Under the pieces are notes generated by a model that was not told the DNA's origin, ran no database searches, and saw nothing but the letters and a program-made list of their open reading frames with translations. Below, piece by piece: positions 1 to 5,199 of a stretch of 5,199 nucleotides of DNA (positions are counted from its first letter, which is position 1; each line of letters opens with the position of its first letter). The stretch lies in the NCBI GenBank assembly GCA_003022085.1, contig PXQK01000184.1:1-5199 (forward strand), written 5' to 3'. The position numbers and the translations under genes were made by a program. The DNA is from Halobacteriales archaeon QH_10_65_19. Lineage in GTDB: Archaea; Halobacteriota; Halobacteria; Halobacteriales; Haloarculaceae.

Positions 1-2363
1 TCGAGTACGTGCAGTCGAACTTCGCCGCGGAGAGCAGTGACCGCGAGGTCGCACAGGTCGTCGTCCAGGAGGAGAACGTCTTCGAGAAAGAGACGCTGAT
101 CCGGACGCTCGAACTGCAGCAGTTGATCCGATCCCCCCCGTCGGTGGAACCGACCCTCGCCGAGGAGCGAGAGACCGCCGGCATCGCGAACGTTCTCGCG
201 ACGGCAGCCTACCGGTACCGACACGGTGACGACGCGGAGCCGACGCTAGACGAGCAGGTCGCGACGCTCGACGGACTATCCCAGCAGGAGGTCGACTTGC
301 TGGTCGAGCAACTGCTCGGTAACAAGGGCGGCAGTTCCGAGGCGCTTGCGTTCCTCCCGGAGGGATACGAGCCCGGTTTGCCCCACGCTTCCGCAACGAT
401 GATCGTCGTGTTCCAGACCGTCGACGAGGAGTATCCCGGCTCTGCCGCGCCGGAGTACGTGGTCGAGTCACACCTCGCAATCCAGAGCCTCGGCGAGGAG
501 AGCGAACTCGACACCCTCGTCGTCGGGAACGGGATCTTCACCGACGAAGAACAGCGTGCACTCGACGATACGATGTCGCTGATCGGCCCGGTCGCCCTGG
601 TGCTCGTTGTGCTCGTGCTGGCGCTGGCCTACCGCGACGTTCTCGATGTCCTGCTCGGCCTCGCCGGGATCGTGCTCGTCCAGCTGTGGACCTTCGGCAC
701 GCTCGGCTGGCTCGGGATCCCGTTCAACCCGATCCTCGTGGCGGTCCCGGTCCTGCTCATCGGCCTCTCGATCGATTACTGTATCCACGTGTTCATGCGG
801 TACCGTGAGTCACGTGATAGCGACGGCCATCGATCCGGAATCGACGGAGCGATGCGTGCCGGACTCGCGGGCATCGGCGTCGCACTGGTCTGGGTGACTG
901 TCACGACCTCGGTCGGCTTCCTCTCGAACCTCGCGAGCCCGGTCGGACCGATCCGTGACCTCGGGCTGGTCGCGGCCATCGGCATCGTCGGCTCCTTCGT
1001 CGTGTTCGTTCTGCTGGTGCCGCCGCTGAAAGTCGAACTCGACACACAGCTCGAACGGTTCGGACTCGACCGCCGGAATCCGCCGATCGGAACCGGCGGC
1101 GGACGGATCGGGGAACTCCTGAGTGTCGGCGCGACTGCGGCCCAGAGGGCGCCGGTCGTCGTCGTCCTGGTGGTCCTCGCTGTCACCGCGCTCACGACGG
1201 TCGCGGCTGCGAACGTGAGTACCTCGTGGGGTCCCGAGGAGAACATGGTCGATGGTGCGCCGGGATGGGCCGACAACCTCCCCGCGGCTCTCCAGCCCGG
1301 AGAGTACCAGGCCCGGGACGACCTGGAGTACGTCGAGGACAACTTCCTCCGGCACGGCTCGGAGATAGAGATCCTGGTCCGGGGTGACGTTACTGATCCG
1401 GCGACGCTCCAGCGCGTCGCCAGCGCGCGCGTGGAGGCAACTCGCCAGGAGTCCGTCGCGAAACTGGCCGGCGGCGAGGTCAGATCGACCGATCCGCTCA
1501 CCAGTATGGAGCAGGTGGCCACGGAGGACGAGGCGTTCGCAGCGCAGTTCGAGTCGGCAGACCGGACCGGGAACGGCGTTCCCGACACCGATATCGAAGC
1601 GCTGTACGATAGCCTCTTCGAAATCGCCCCCGACCGGGCCGGCGAGGTCCTCCACCGCGAGGAAGGCGAGTACGTCGCAGTCCGCATGTCGATCTCCGCC
1701 GATCCGGAGGCGGCCGGCAGCGAGGTTGACGAGGGGGCGACTCTGATCGCCGAGAAGTTAGCGGCCGACGGCGTGACCGTCTCGACGACCGGCGGGCCGG
1801 TCATCGGTCACGTCGTCCAGCAGAAGATGCTCGACACGCTACTCACGAGTTTCGCGCTCACGCTCGGCGCCGTGCTTGTCGTCCTGGTGGTCGTCTTCCG
1901 CGTCGTCCACGGGAGCGCAACGCTCGGTGTCGTCACGCTCTTGCCCGTCACCGCCGCAGTGAGCTGGATCATCGGGACGATGTACCTGCTCGGCTACCCG
2001 CTCTCGATCCTGAACACGATCATCGCAAGTCTCACTATCGGAATCGGCATCGACTACAGTATCCACGTGACCGAGCGGTTCCGGGCCGAACTGGCGCGGT
2101 CGAGGGAGATCGAGAGCGCAGTCGCCACGACGGTCCGCGGGACCGGCGGCGCGTTACTCGGCAGTGCGGCGACGACTGCCGTCGTCGCGCTGGCCATCCA
2201 CCCGCCGCTCCAGCAGTTCGGGGCCATCACCGCAATCATGATCGGGTACGCCTTCCTCGGTGCTGTCCTCGTCTTGCCCAGCCTGCTTGTCCTCTGGGCC
2301 CGATACCGGGACCGTGATCCCCTCGGGATCGGTCTGGATATCTATGGAACGGGTCGTCCATGA
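1..2363 (+). CDS. RND/MMPL-family membrane exporter, 5'-truncated by the window edge
   Basis: This is a large integral membrane protein of the RND superfamily (MMPL/COG1033-like predicted exporters), expected to move hydrophobic or lipid-like substrates across the cytoplasmic membrane using the ion gradient; the substrate cannot be read from the sequence. The frame is open to the window edge (first full codon at 3), so the N-terminus and first helix lie upstream; the GTG at 9 is internal. About 785 residues are visible. Numbering from that GTG, an extracellular domain (about 1-185) precedes helices near 190-208, 212-232, 238-258, 284-306 and 320-340. Then come a helix near 380-402, a second extracellular domain (about 405-608), and helices near 610-632, 637-660, 666-684, 712-730 and 738-760. 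That is eleven helices, matching the twelve-helix RND repeat minus TM1. Both halves carry the signature G-x-x-x-D-Y at equivalent TM4 positions (GLSIDYCIH with Asp256, GIGIDYSIH with Asp682), the usual ion-relay position. TGA stop at 2361-2363. Family assignment is firm; the role is not. Confidence 0.93.
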   Translation, partial: EYVQSNFAAESSDREVAQVVVQEENVFEKETLIRTLELQQLIRSPPSVEPTLAEERETAGIANVLATAAYRYRHGDDAEPTLDEQVATLDGLSQQEVDLLVEQLLGNKGGSSEALAFLPEGYEPGLPHASATMIVVFQTVDEEYPGSAAPEYVVESHLAIQSLGEESELDTLVVGNGIFTDEEQRALDDTMSLIGPVALVLVVLVLALAYRDVLDVLLGLAGIVLVQLWTFGTLGWLGIPFNPILVAVPVLLIGLSIDYCIHVFMRYRESRDSDGHRSGIDGAMRAGLAGIGVALVWVTVTTSVGFLSNLASPVGPIRDLGLVAAIGIVGSFVVFVLLVPPLKVELDTQLERFGLDRRNPPIGTGGGRIGELLSVGATAAQRAPVVVVLVVLAVTALTTVAAANVSTSWGPEENMVDGAPGWADNLPAALQPGEYQARDDLEYVEDNFLRHGSEIEILVRGDVTDPATLQRVASARVEATRQESVAKLAGGEVRSTDPLTSMEQVATEDEAFAAQFESADRTGNGVPDTDIEALYDSLFEIAPDRAGEVLHREEGEYVAVRMSISADPEAAGSEVDEGATLIAEKLAADGVTVSTTGGPVIGHVVQQKMLDTLLTSFALTLGAVLVVLVVVFRVVHGSATLGVVTLLPVTAAVSWIIGTMYLLGYPLSILNTIIASLTIGIGIDYSIHVTERFRAELARSREIESAVATTVRGTGGALLGSAATTAVVALAIHPPLQQFGAITAIMIGYAFLGAVLVLPSLLVLWARYRDRDPLGIGLDIYGTGRP

Positions 2364-2484
2364 ATAAAGGCAGACGGTTCTCGACCACATGACGTCAGCC
2401 GGTAAGCATTGTCAAGACGGCTCGTCGAACCGCTCTGTCGCGTAGTGTATGACACCAGCATGTGGGATGCAAAAACACGAGGCC

Positions 2485-2497
2485 GAAGAGTTTTAAC
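2485..2497 (+). promoter_or_regulatory. Putative BRE/TATA promoter of the KH-domain gene
   Basis: A purine-rich stretch followed by an A/T box (gaagagttttaac) is centred about 32 nt before the ATG at 2526. With archaeal TATA spacing of about 26 nt to the transcription start, the transcript would begin within a few bases of the start codon, giving a leaderless or near-leaderless mRNA. No Shine-Dalgarno-like sequence precedes the ATG, which fits. Called by eye from position and composition only. Confidence 0.5.
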
Positions 2498-2525
2498 GGA
2501 TCTGTCGCGTACTCCAGGGTGTATT

Positions 2526-3074
2526 ATGCAGCACGTGAAGGTTCCCGACGACCGCATCGGGGTTCTCATCGGTCGGGGCGGCGAGACGATGCGCGAGATC
2601 GAGGAGCGCGCGGAGGTCCGGCTAGATATCGACTCCGAGTCGGGCAACGTCCGCATCGAGACAGTCGGCGATCCGGTCACCGCCCTGAAAGGGCCCGACA
2701 TAGTCAAGGCGATCGGGCGCGGGTTCGCACCTGAGGACGCCCTGGAGCTGCTGGAAGACGAGATGATGATGTTCGACGTGATCGACATCGATGCCGCGGC
2801 GCGCAACAGGAACGACCTGCGGCGACAGAAGGGGCGGCTCATCGGTGAGGACGGCCGTACCCGGGAGCTGATGGAGGAGCTCACCGGCGCGTCCGTGGCG
2901 ATCTACGGCTCGACGCTGGGCGTCATCGGCGGCCCCCGCCAGGTCGAGGCGGTCCGGGAGGCCGCGGAGATGCTGCTCGACGGCGCTCCACACGGCTCCG
3001 TCTACTCGTTTCTCGAACGCAAACGCAACGAGCTGAAACACAAAGGCATGGAGTACCACCCCTACCACGGGTAA
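2526..3074 (+). CDS. Two-KH-domain RNA-binding protein (archaeal Dim2/Pno1-Krr1 type)
   Basis: This 182-residue cytoplasmic RNA-binding protein resembles the archaeal counterparts of eukaryotic Dim2/Pno1 and Krr1, which act in small ribosomal subunit maturation near the 3' end of 16S rRNA. KH1 is at the very N-terminus with its GxxG loop as GRGG at residues 16-19 (context VLIGRGGETMREIEE). KH2 has GEDG at 107-110 (context GRLIGEDGRTRELMEEL), followed by the beta segment VAIYGSTLGVIGG. A linker with an acidic, Met-rich stretch (about 70-90) separates the domains. The C-terminus is basic and aromatic (FLERKRNELK then EYHPYHG). The length matches archaeal homologues. The frame stays open upstream to about 2409, but the ATG at 2526 is preferred because KH1 begins directly after it and the promoter box lies about 30 nt before it. 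A role in ribosome assembly is inferred from family membership. It appears to be transcribed from its own promoter. Confidence 0.92.
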   Translation: MQHVKVPDDRIGVLIGRGGETMREIEERAEVRLDIDSESGNVRIETVGDPVTALKGPDIVKAIGRGFAPEDALELLEDEMMMFDVIDIDAAARNRNDLRRQKGRLIGEDGRTRELMEELTGASVAIYGSTLGVIGGPRQVEAVREAAEMLLDGAPHGSVYSFLERKRNELKHKGMEYHPYHG

Positions 3075-3075
3075 C

Positions 3076-3098
3076 GCGCTCCGGAGTGGGCGCTCCGG
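3076..3098 (+). repeat. Short direct repeat and GC hairpin just after the KH gene
   Basis: The 9-mer gcgctccgg occurs at 3076-3084 and again at 3090-3098, starting 1 bp past the TAA stop. Within it, ccggag (3081-3086) can pair with ctccgg (3093-3098) around a six-base loop. There is no T-tract afterwards, so it does not look like a typical archaeal U-rich terminator. It could be a 3'-end RNA structure or chance in GC-rich DNA. Confidence 0.3.
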
Positions 3099-3170
3099 GT
3101 GCGGCCGACGCTCCCGCGACACGCTGTACAGGGGCCGATCGGGAACCGCCACCGCTGCCGGGTGCCGACC

Positions 3171-3179
3171 GATTTAAGC
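3171..3179 (+). promoter_or_regulatory. Putative TATA box of the four-helix membrane protein gene
   Basis: The A/T box gatttaagc stands out from GC-rich surroundings about 36 nt upstream of the ATG at 3211. It predicts a transcription start near 3200 and a leader of roughly 10 nt. Called from position and composition only. Confidence 0.45.
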
Positions 3180-3210
3180 GGATTCCCGCCGTCAGGACGG
3201 ACAGTCACGC

Positions 3211-3726
3211 ATGAGCGACAACTACCGGTGGGAGGGAGGATCGCCCTGGCTGTTCCTGGTCGGGTTACTGCTCTTCCTGGGCTCGGGACTGCTGTTCTTC
3301 ACCGACCTGATCCGTGGCGTGGACGTGCTCCGGGGCATCGCCGCCAACGCCGTCGGCGCCGCCCTCCTGATGGCGTGGGCCGCCTACGACACGCTGTTCG
3401 ACCCCAACTCGGAGGTGGCGACGCGGGGCGGTGCCGCCGGAACGGCACTGCTGCTCTACGGGCTGTACCTGCTGGTAGCGGGCGTCGTCGTCGTCACGAC
3501 AGGGCTCCTGTTCCACGAGTACACTGCGCTCGGGCCGTGGTATCTCGGCCTCGCCGTCGTCGCTGTCGTCGTCGGATTCGTCGTCTTCCCGACAGAAGCA
3601 GTTGTCGAGCAGAACCGGAACGCGGGGGACGGCGAGGCTGGAGGCGAGGACCAGGATGGAGACGAGGACAGAGACAGCAACGGAGAACGCGGCGGCGCGG
3701 CAGCGGCGACCAGCGACGACAGCTAG
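3211..3726 (+). CDS. Four-helix membrane protein with acidic C-terminal tail, function unknown
   Basis: I do not recognise a function for this 171-residue protein; it looks like one of the conserved haloarchaeal membrane proteins of unknown function. A short polar N-terminus (MSDNYRWEGGSPW) leads into four likely transmembrane helices near residues 12-30, 41-61, 75-100 and 108-127. The loop between helices 2 and 3 is polar (DTLFDPNSEVATRGG), and that between 3 and 4 is short with aromatic and charged residues (FHEYTALGPW). From about residue 136 onward the protein ends in a low-complexity, hydrophilic Asp/Glu/Gly-rich tail, probably disordered and typical of salt-adapted proteins. There is no signal peptide separate from helix 1 and no recognisable catalytic motif. 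It lies 136 bp after the KH gene with its own TATA-like box, so co-transcription is not required. The start is well placed because the ATG lies about 36 nt after that box and just before helix 1. TAG stop at 3724-3726. Confidence 0.82.
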   Translation: MSDNYRWEGGSPWLFLVGLLLFLGSGLLFFTDLIRGVDVLRGIAANAVGAALLMAWAAYDTLFDPNSEVATRGGAAGTALLLYGLYLLVAGVVVVTTGLLFHEYTALGPWYLGLAVVAVVVGFVVFPTEAVVEQNRNAGDGEAGGEDQDGDEDRDSNGERGGAAAATSDDS

Positions 3727-3784
3727 CGATCGATAACCCCGAGACTAAGGCGGCCTGTCCCGGTCGGAAAGACGGATCCCTCAA

Positions 3785-3793
3785 TCTTTATAC
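3785..3793 (+). promoter_or_regulatory. Putative TATA box of the winged-helix gene
   Basis: The box tctttatac is centred about 28 nt before the ATG at 3818, which places the predicted transcription start at or within a few bases of the start codon (leaderless type). It is the clearest A/T box in the 91 bp gap after the membrane protein gene. Confidence 0.55.
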
Positions 3794-3817
3794 AGCCAGC
3801 GTCCAATAACCGAAGCG

Positions 3818-4081
3818 ATGACAGAATCCGAAGAGGAGGGCATCGCCGACCTGCCGCCGAGCGCGAAACTCGTGTACAAGGTCCTGGAGTACAACGGACC
3901 GCTGACGCAGAAAGGGATCGTTCAGGAGTCGATGCTGTCCGCCCGGACGGTCCGGTACGCGCTCGAACGGCTCGACGAAATCGGCGTCGTCGAGGAGGAC
4001 GTCTACTTCGCAGACGCGAGACAGAACCTCTACGAGATCACCGGCGACGTCGCCGAAGCGGAAGCCGCCCCCTCGGATTAA
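3818..4081 (+). CDS. Small winged helix-turn-helix DNA-binding protein (MarR-like)
   Basis: This 87-residue protein is almost entirely one winged helix-turn-helix domain, so it probably acts as a small transcription factor. After an acidic N-terminus (MTESEEEG), helix 1 covers about residues 14-25 (PSAKLVYKVLEY). A positioning helix is at about 29-38 (LTQKGIVQES), and the recognition helix at about 40-53 (LSARTVRYALERL) has the typical Ser-x-Arg-Thr-Val-Arg pattern. A beta-wing follows at about 55-73 (GVVEEDVYFADARQNLYEI), then a short acidic tail. There is no ligand-binding or phosphoacceptor domain, so the signal it responds to is unknown. It may bind as a dimer. It resembles a group of compact wHTH proteins I associate with haloarchaea, sometimes labelled MarR family. 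The target cannot be deduced; the neighbouring pheA, 120 bp downstream, is a candidate only by position. TAA stop at 4079-4081. Confidence 0.88.
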   Translation: MTESEEEGIADLPPSAKLVYKVLEYNGPLTQKGIVQESMLSARTVRYALERLDEIGVVEEDVYFADARQNLYEITGDVAEAEAAPSD

Positions 4082-4169
4082 CTGTCTCTTCACGGGATTC
4101 TCGTCGCGCTCGACGAGGTGTCTGATCTAGCGCTACAATTCCCCCGCGTACCCGGCCCGCGACCGCGAG

Positions 4170-4179
4170 CCTTTTTGAC
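4170..4179 (+). promoter_or_regulatory. Putative TATA box of pheA
   Basis: The T-rich box cctttttgac, set in very GC-rich DNA, is centred about 27 nt before the ATG at 4202 and predicts a leaderless transcript. It supports 4202 as the start rather than the in-frame upstream codons that run back to 4118. The promoter appears intact although the gene is damaged. Confidence 0.5.
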
Positions 4180-4201
4180 CTGCCTGCAGTACGGGACAGG
4201 T

Positions 4202-4937
4202 ATGCAGACACTCACGCTGGGGCCGGCCGGAACCTACTCCCACCGGGCGGCGGGCGCGGTTGCGGACGAGGGGTCGATCGGCTTCTCCGAGTCGGTAGCG
4301 GCCATCGTCGAGTCGGTGGCGGAGGGCGACGCCGACCGCGGTGTCGTTCCCGTCGAGAACAGCATCGAGGGCTCGGTCACCGAGGCGCTCGACGCCTTCG
4401 CCGAGTACGAAGTTGCGGTCCTCAGGGAAGTGGTGACGCCGATCAGACACGCGCTGCTCGCCAAGGGGGAGGAGTTCGGGACGGTTGCCAGCCACGCGCA
4501 GGCGCTCGCGCAATGTCGGTCGTACATCGAGGCCAGCCACCCCGACGTGTCCCTCGAAGCGGTCGCGAGCACTGCTCGCGGCGTCGAGCGGGCGCGGGAC
4601 GACGCGGGCGTGGCCGCCATCGGCCACCCGGCGAACGCCGACGACACCCTCGACGTGCTGGCCGAGGATATCCAGGATCATCGTCTACCCGAACCGGGAC
4701 TACCCGGGGCTGTTGCTGGAACTGCTCGAACCGTTCGCCGAGCAGAACATCAACCTCACGCGCGTCGAGTCCCGGCCCAGCGGGGAACGGCTCGGCGACT
4801 ACGTCTTCCACGTCGACATGGCGGCGGGACTCTACGAGGACCGGACCGCCGACGCGCTCGCGACCGTCGAGGAGACCGCACGGGAGGGGTGGGTCCGGCG
4901 TCTGGGCTCCTACGACACCGAGACGGTCGTCGAATGA
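4202..4937 (+). pseudogene. pheA: Prephenate dehydratase, disrupted by an out-of-frame internal deletion
   Basis: Prephenate dehydratase converts prephenate to phenylpyruvate, the committed step of phenylalanine synthesis. Residues 1-159 (4202-4678) are a well-conserved catalytic domain: GPAGTYSHRAA at 7-17, VPVENSIEGSV at 49-59, TPIRHALLA at 79-87, SHAQALAQCRSYI at 97-109 and ASTARGVERA at 122-131, ending in LAEDIQD. The reading then continues one base on, in another frame from about 4680 (IVYPN) to the stop at 4935-4937, as a normal C-terminal ACT domain of 85 residues with the Phe-binding ESRP motif (context NLTRVESRPSGERLGDYVFHVD). The expected stretch between, about 25 residues in homologues and including the conserved Thr-Arg-Phe (TRF) catalytic motif, is absent. 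Frame arithmetic implies a loss of 3n+2 bases, roughly 70-75. Restoring it gives about 269 residues, the usual archaeal length. As written, translation from 4202 enters an unrelated 103-residue tail and stops at 4988-4990. The protein should be inactive unless this is an assembly error. Confidence 0.85.
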
Positions 4938-4947
4938 ACGGTTGTTT

Positions 4948-4957
4948 GTGTATACAC
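4948..4957. promoter_or_regulatory. Perfect 10 bp palindrome gtgtatacac
   Basis: This perfect two-fold symmetric site lies 10 bp after the pheA stop, at the point where GC content drops. It could be an operator-like site, part of a promoter for something to the right, or chance. Nothing else in the window supports a function. Confidence 0.25.
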
Positions 4958-4960
4958 CCG

Positions 4961-5033
4961 GACGTGACTCTGTTATACTGGTGGCTGTAATTCTTTTACT
5001 CACCAGTCTCTGCTAGACAGCCAGACGTGACTC
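4961..5033 (+). repeat. Direct repeat gacgtgactc (4961-4970 and 5024-5033)
   Basis: The 10-mer gacgtgactc occurs between the pheA stop and the left outer arm, and again overlapping the end of the left inner arm, 63 bp apart. Part of it (gacgtga) recurs inverted at 5110-5116. It suggests the left side carries a partial duplication of the inner terminus, or short transposase-like binding motifs, but ten bases is weak evidence. Confidence 0.4.
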
Positions 5034-5195
5034 CGTCCAGTGCTAGGACAGTTCATCGGCTGTGTCATGGCCCGAACAACAGGAGTTGGGACGGCATGGC
5101 GTAACTGAATCACGTCTGGCTGTCTATCTACGGAGACAGACCCGTTCCGCCTGGATTCTCAATTCGAGTGTTCACGTACGTACAGCCACCAGTAT
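4975..5195. mobile_element. MITE-like element bounded by 15 bp perfect terminal inverted repeats
   Basis: The arm atactggtggctgta at 4975-4989 is the exact reverse complement of tacagccaccagtat at 5181-5195, enclosing 221 bp with no supportable ORF. The enclosed DNA is about 54% GC (98 of 180 bases over 4981-5160), well below the 73% of the adjacent end of pheA. Perfect terminal inverted repeats around a short, AT-richer, non-coding core are the hallmark of non-autonomous insertion-sequence derivatives, which are common in haloarchaea. I cannot assign an IS family. Only four bases remain to the right of the arm, so the target-site duplication cannot be judged; the adjacent four bases (tgtt on the left, cagt on the right) do not match. 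Alternatively, the arms could delimit a large structured RNA or be recombination sites. Confidence 0.6.
5014..5126. repeat. Nested 17 bp perfect inverted repeat, 113 bp unit
   Basis: The arm tagacagccagacgtga at 5014-5030 is perfectly reverse-complementary to tcacgtctggctgtcta at 5110-5126, with 79 bp between. It sits inside the 4975-5195 repeat pair but off-centre (24 bp from the left outer arm, 54 bp from the right). It could be a second, smaller MITE inserted into the first, or an internal part of one element. No clear target-site duplication flanks it (agtctctgc on the left, tctacggag on the right). The arms share the core acagcca/tggctgt with the outer pair. Confidence 0.6.
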
Positions 5196-5199
5196 CAGT

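Noticed and set aside
776..1804. Long minus-strand open frames (342 and 281 codons) opposite the exporter
   Set aside because: They lie entirely antisense to a gene with clear family motifs. Their translations are Arg/Ser/Pro- or Asp/Arg-rich low-complexity sequence typical of the complementary frames of GC-rich haloarchaeal genes.
2409..2525. N-terminal extension of the KH protein by 39 codons
   Set aside because: The extension has no KH-like sequence, begins at a non-ATG codon, and would place the clear promoter box inside the coding region. KH1 begins directly at the ATG at 2526.
2342..3152. Minus-strand open frames over the KH-domain gene
   Set aside because: These are shadow frames with no recognisable domain, while the + strand carries two KH domains with GxxG loops.
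3099..3809. 236-codon + strand frame overlapping the membrane protein gene
   Set aside because: The translation is an Arg/Gly-rich out-of-frame shadow of the four-helix protein.
4118..4201. Upstream extension of pheA by 28 codons
   Set aside because: The family begins at the Met at 4202 (MQTLTLGPAGTYS), and the T-rich promoter box at 4170-4179 lies inside the proposed extension.
4664..4690. Programmed ribosomal frameshift in pheA
   Set aside because: A frameshift alone would not restore the missing catalytic segment, and no slippery heptamer or following structure is evident. A deletion explains both the gap and the frame change.
4513..5016. Arg/Ser-rich 167-codon + strand frame over pheA and the inverted-repeat region
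   Set aside because: It is a shadow frame of low complexity with no domain; pheA conservation is in the other two frames.
5031..5109. Small gene or tRNA-like RNA between the inner arms
   Set aside because: There is no convincing start, ORF or cloverleaf, and the 79 bp contains only weak short pairings.

Overview
The window reads as chromosomal DNA of a halophilic archaeon (Halobacteria class). GC content is high, the proteins are rich in Asp/Glu and Val/Ala, intergenic gaps are short, and there are archaeal TATA-like A/T boxes about 25-36 nt upstream of start codons with almost no leader. All genes I can support lie on the + strand. I cannot name a genus from sequence alone.

Layout. Positions 1-2363 hold the 3' part of a large RND/MMPL-family membrane exporter whose N-terminus lies upstream of the window. 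Positions 2526-3074 encode a two-KH-domain RNA-binding protein of the archaeal Dim2/Pno1-Krr1 type, a likely ribosome-biogenesis factor. Positions 3211-3726 encode a four-helix membrane protein of unknown function with an acidic C-terminal tail. Positions 3818-4081 encode a small winged-helix DNA-binding protein. Positions 4202-4937 carry a prephenate dehydratase gene (pheA, phenylalanine biosynthesis) that looks broken. The N-terminal catalytic part and the C-terminal ACT part are both well preserved, but they lie in different frames, and the segment between them, which should carry the TRF catalytic motif, is missing.

The last 260 bases (4938-5199) are non-coding and clearly less GC-rich: 98 of 180 bases are G/C in 4981-5160, against 44 of 60 in the last part of pheA. 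They contain two perfect inverted repeats, one nested inside the other: 15 bp arms at 4975-4989 and 5181-5195, and 17 bp arms at 5014-5030 and 5110-5126. This looks like a small non-autonomous transposon (MITE-like), possibly a nested pair, next to the damaged pheA.

The four complete or near-complete genes after the exporter each have their own promoter-like box, so they read as separate transcription units pointing the same way rather than one tight operon. Apart from the pheA lesion and the nested inverted-repeat element, the window looks like ordinary haloarchaeal core genome. I see no defence system, CRISPR array, rRNA or tRNA gene.
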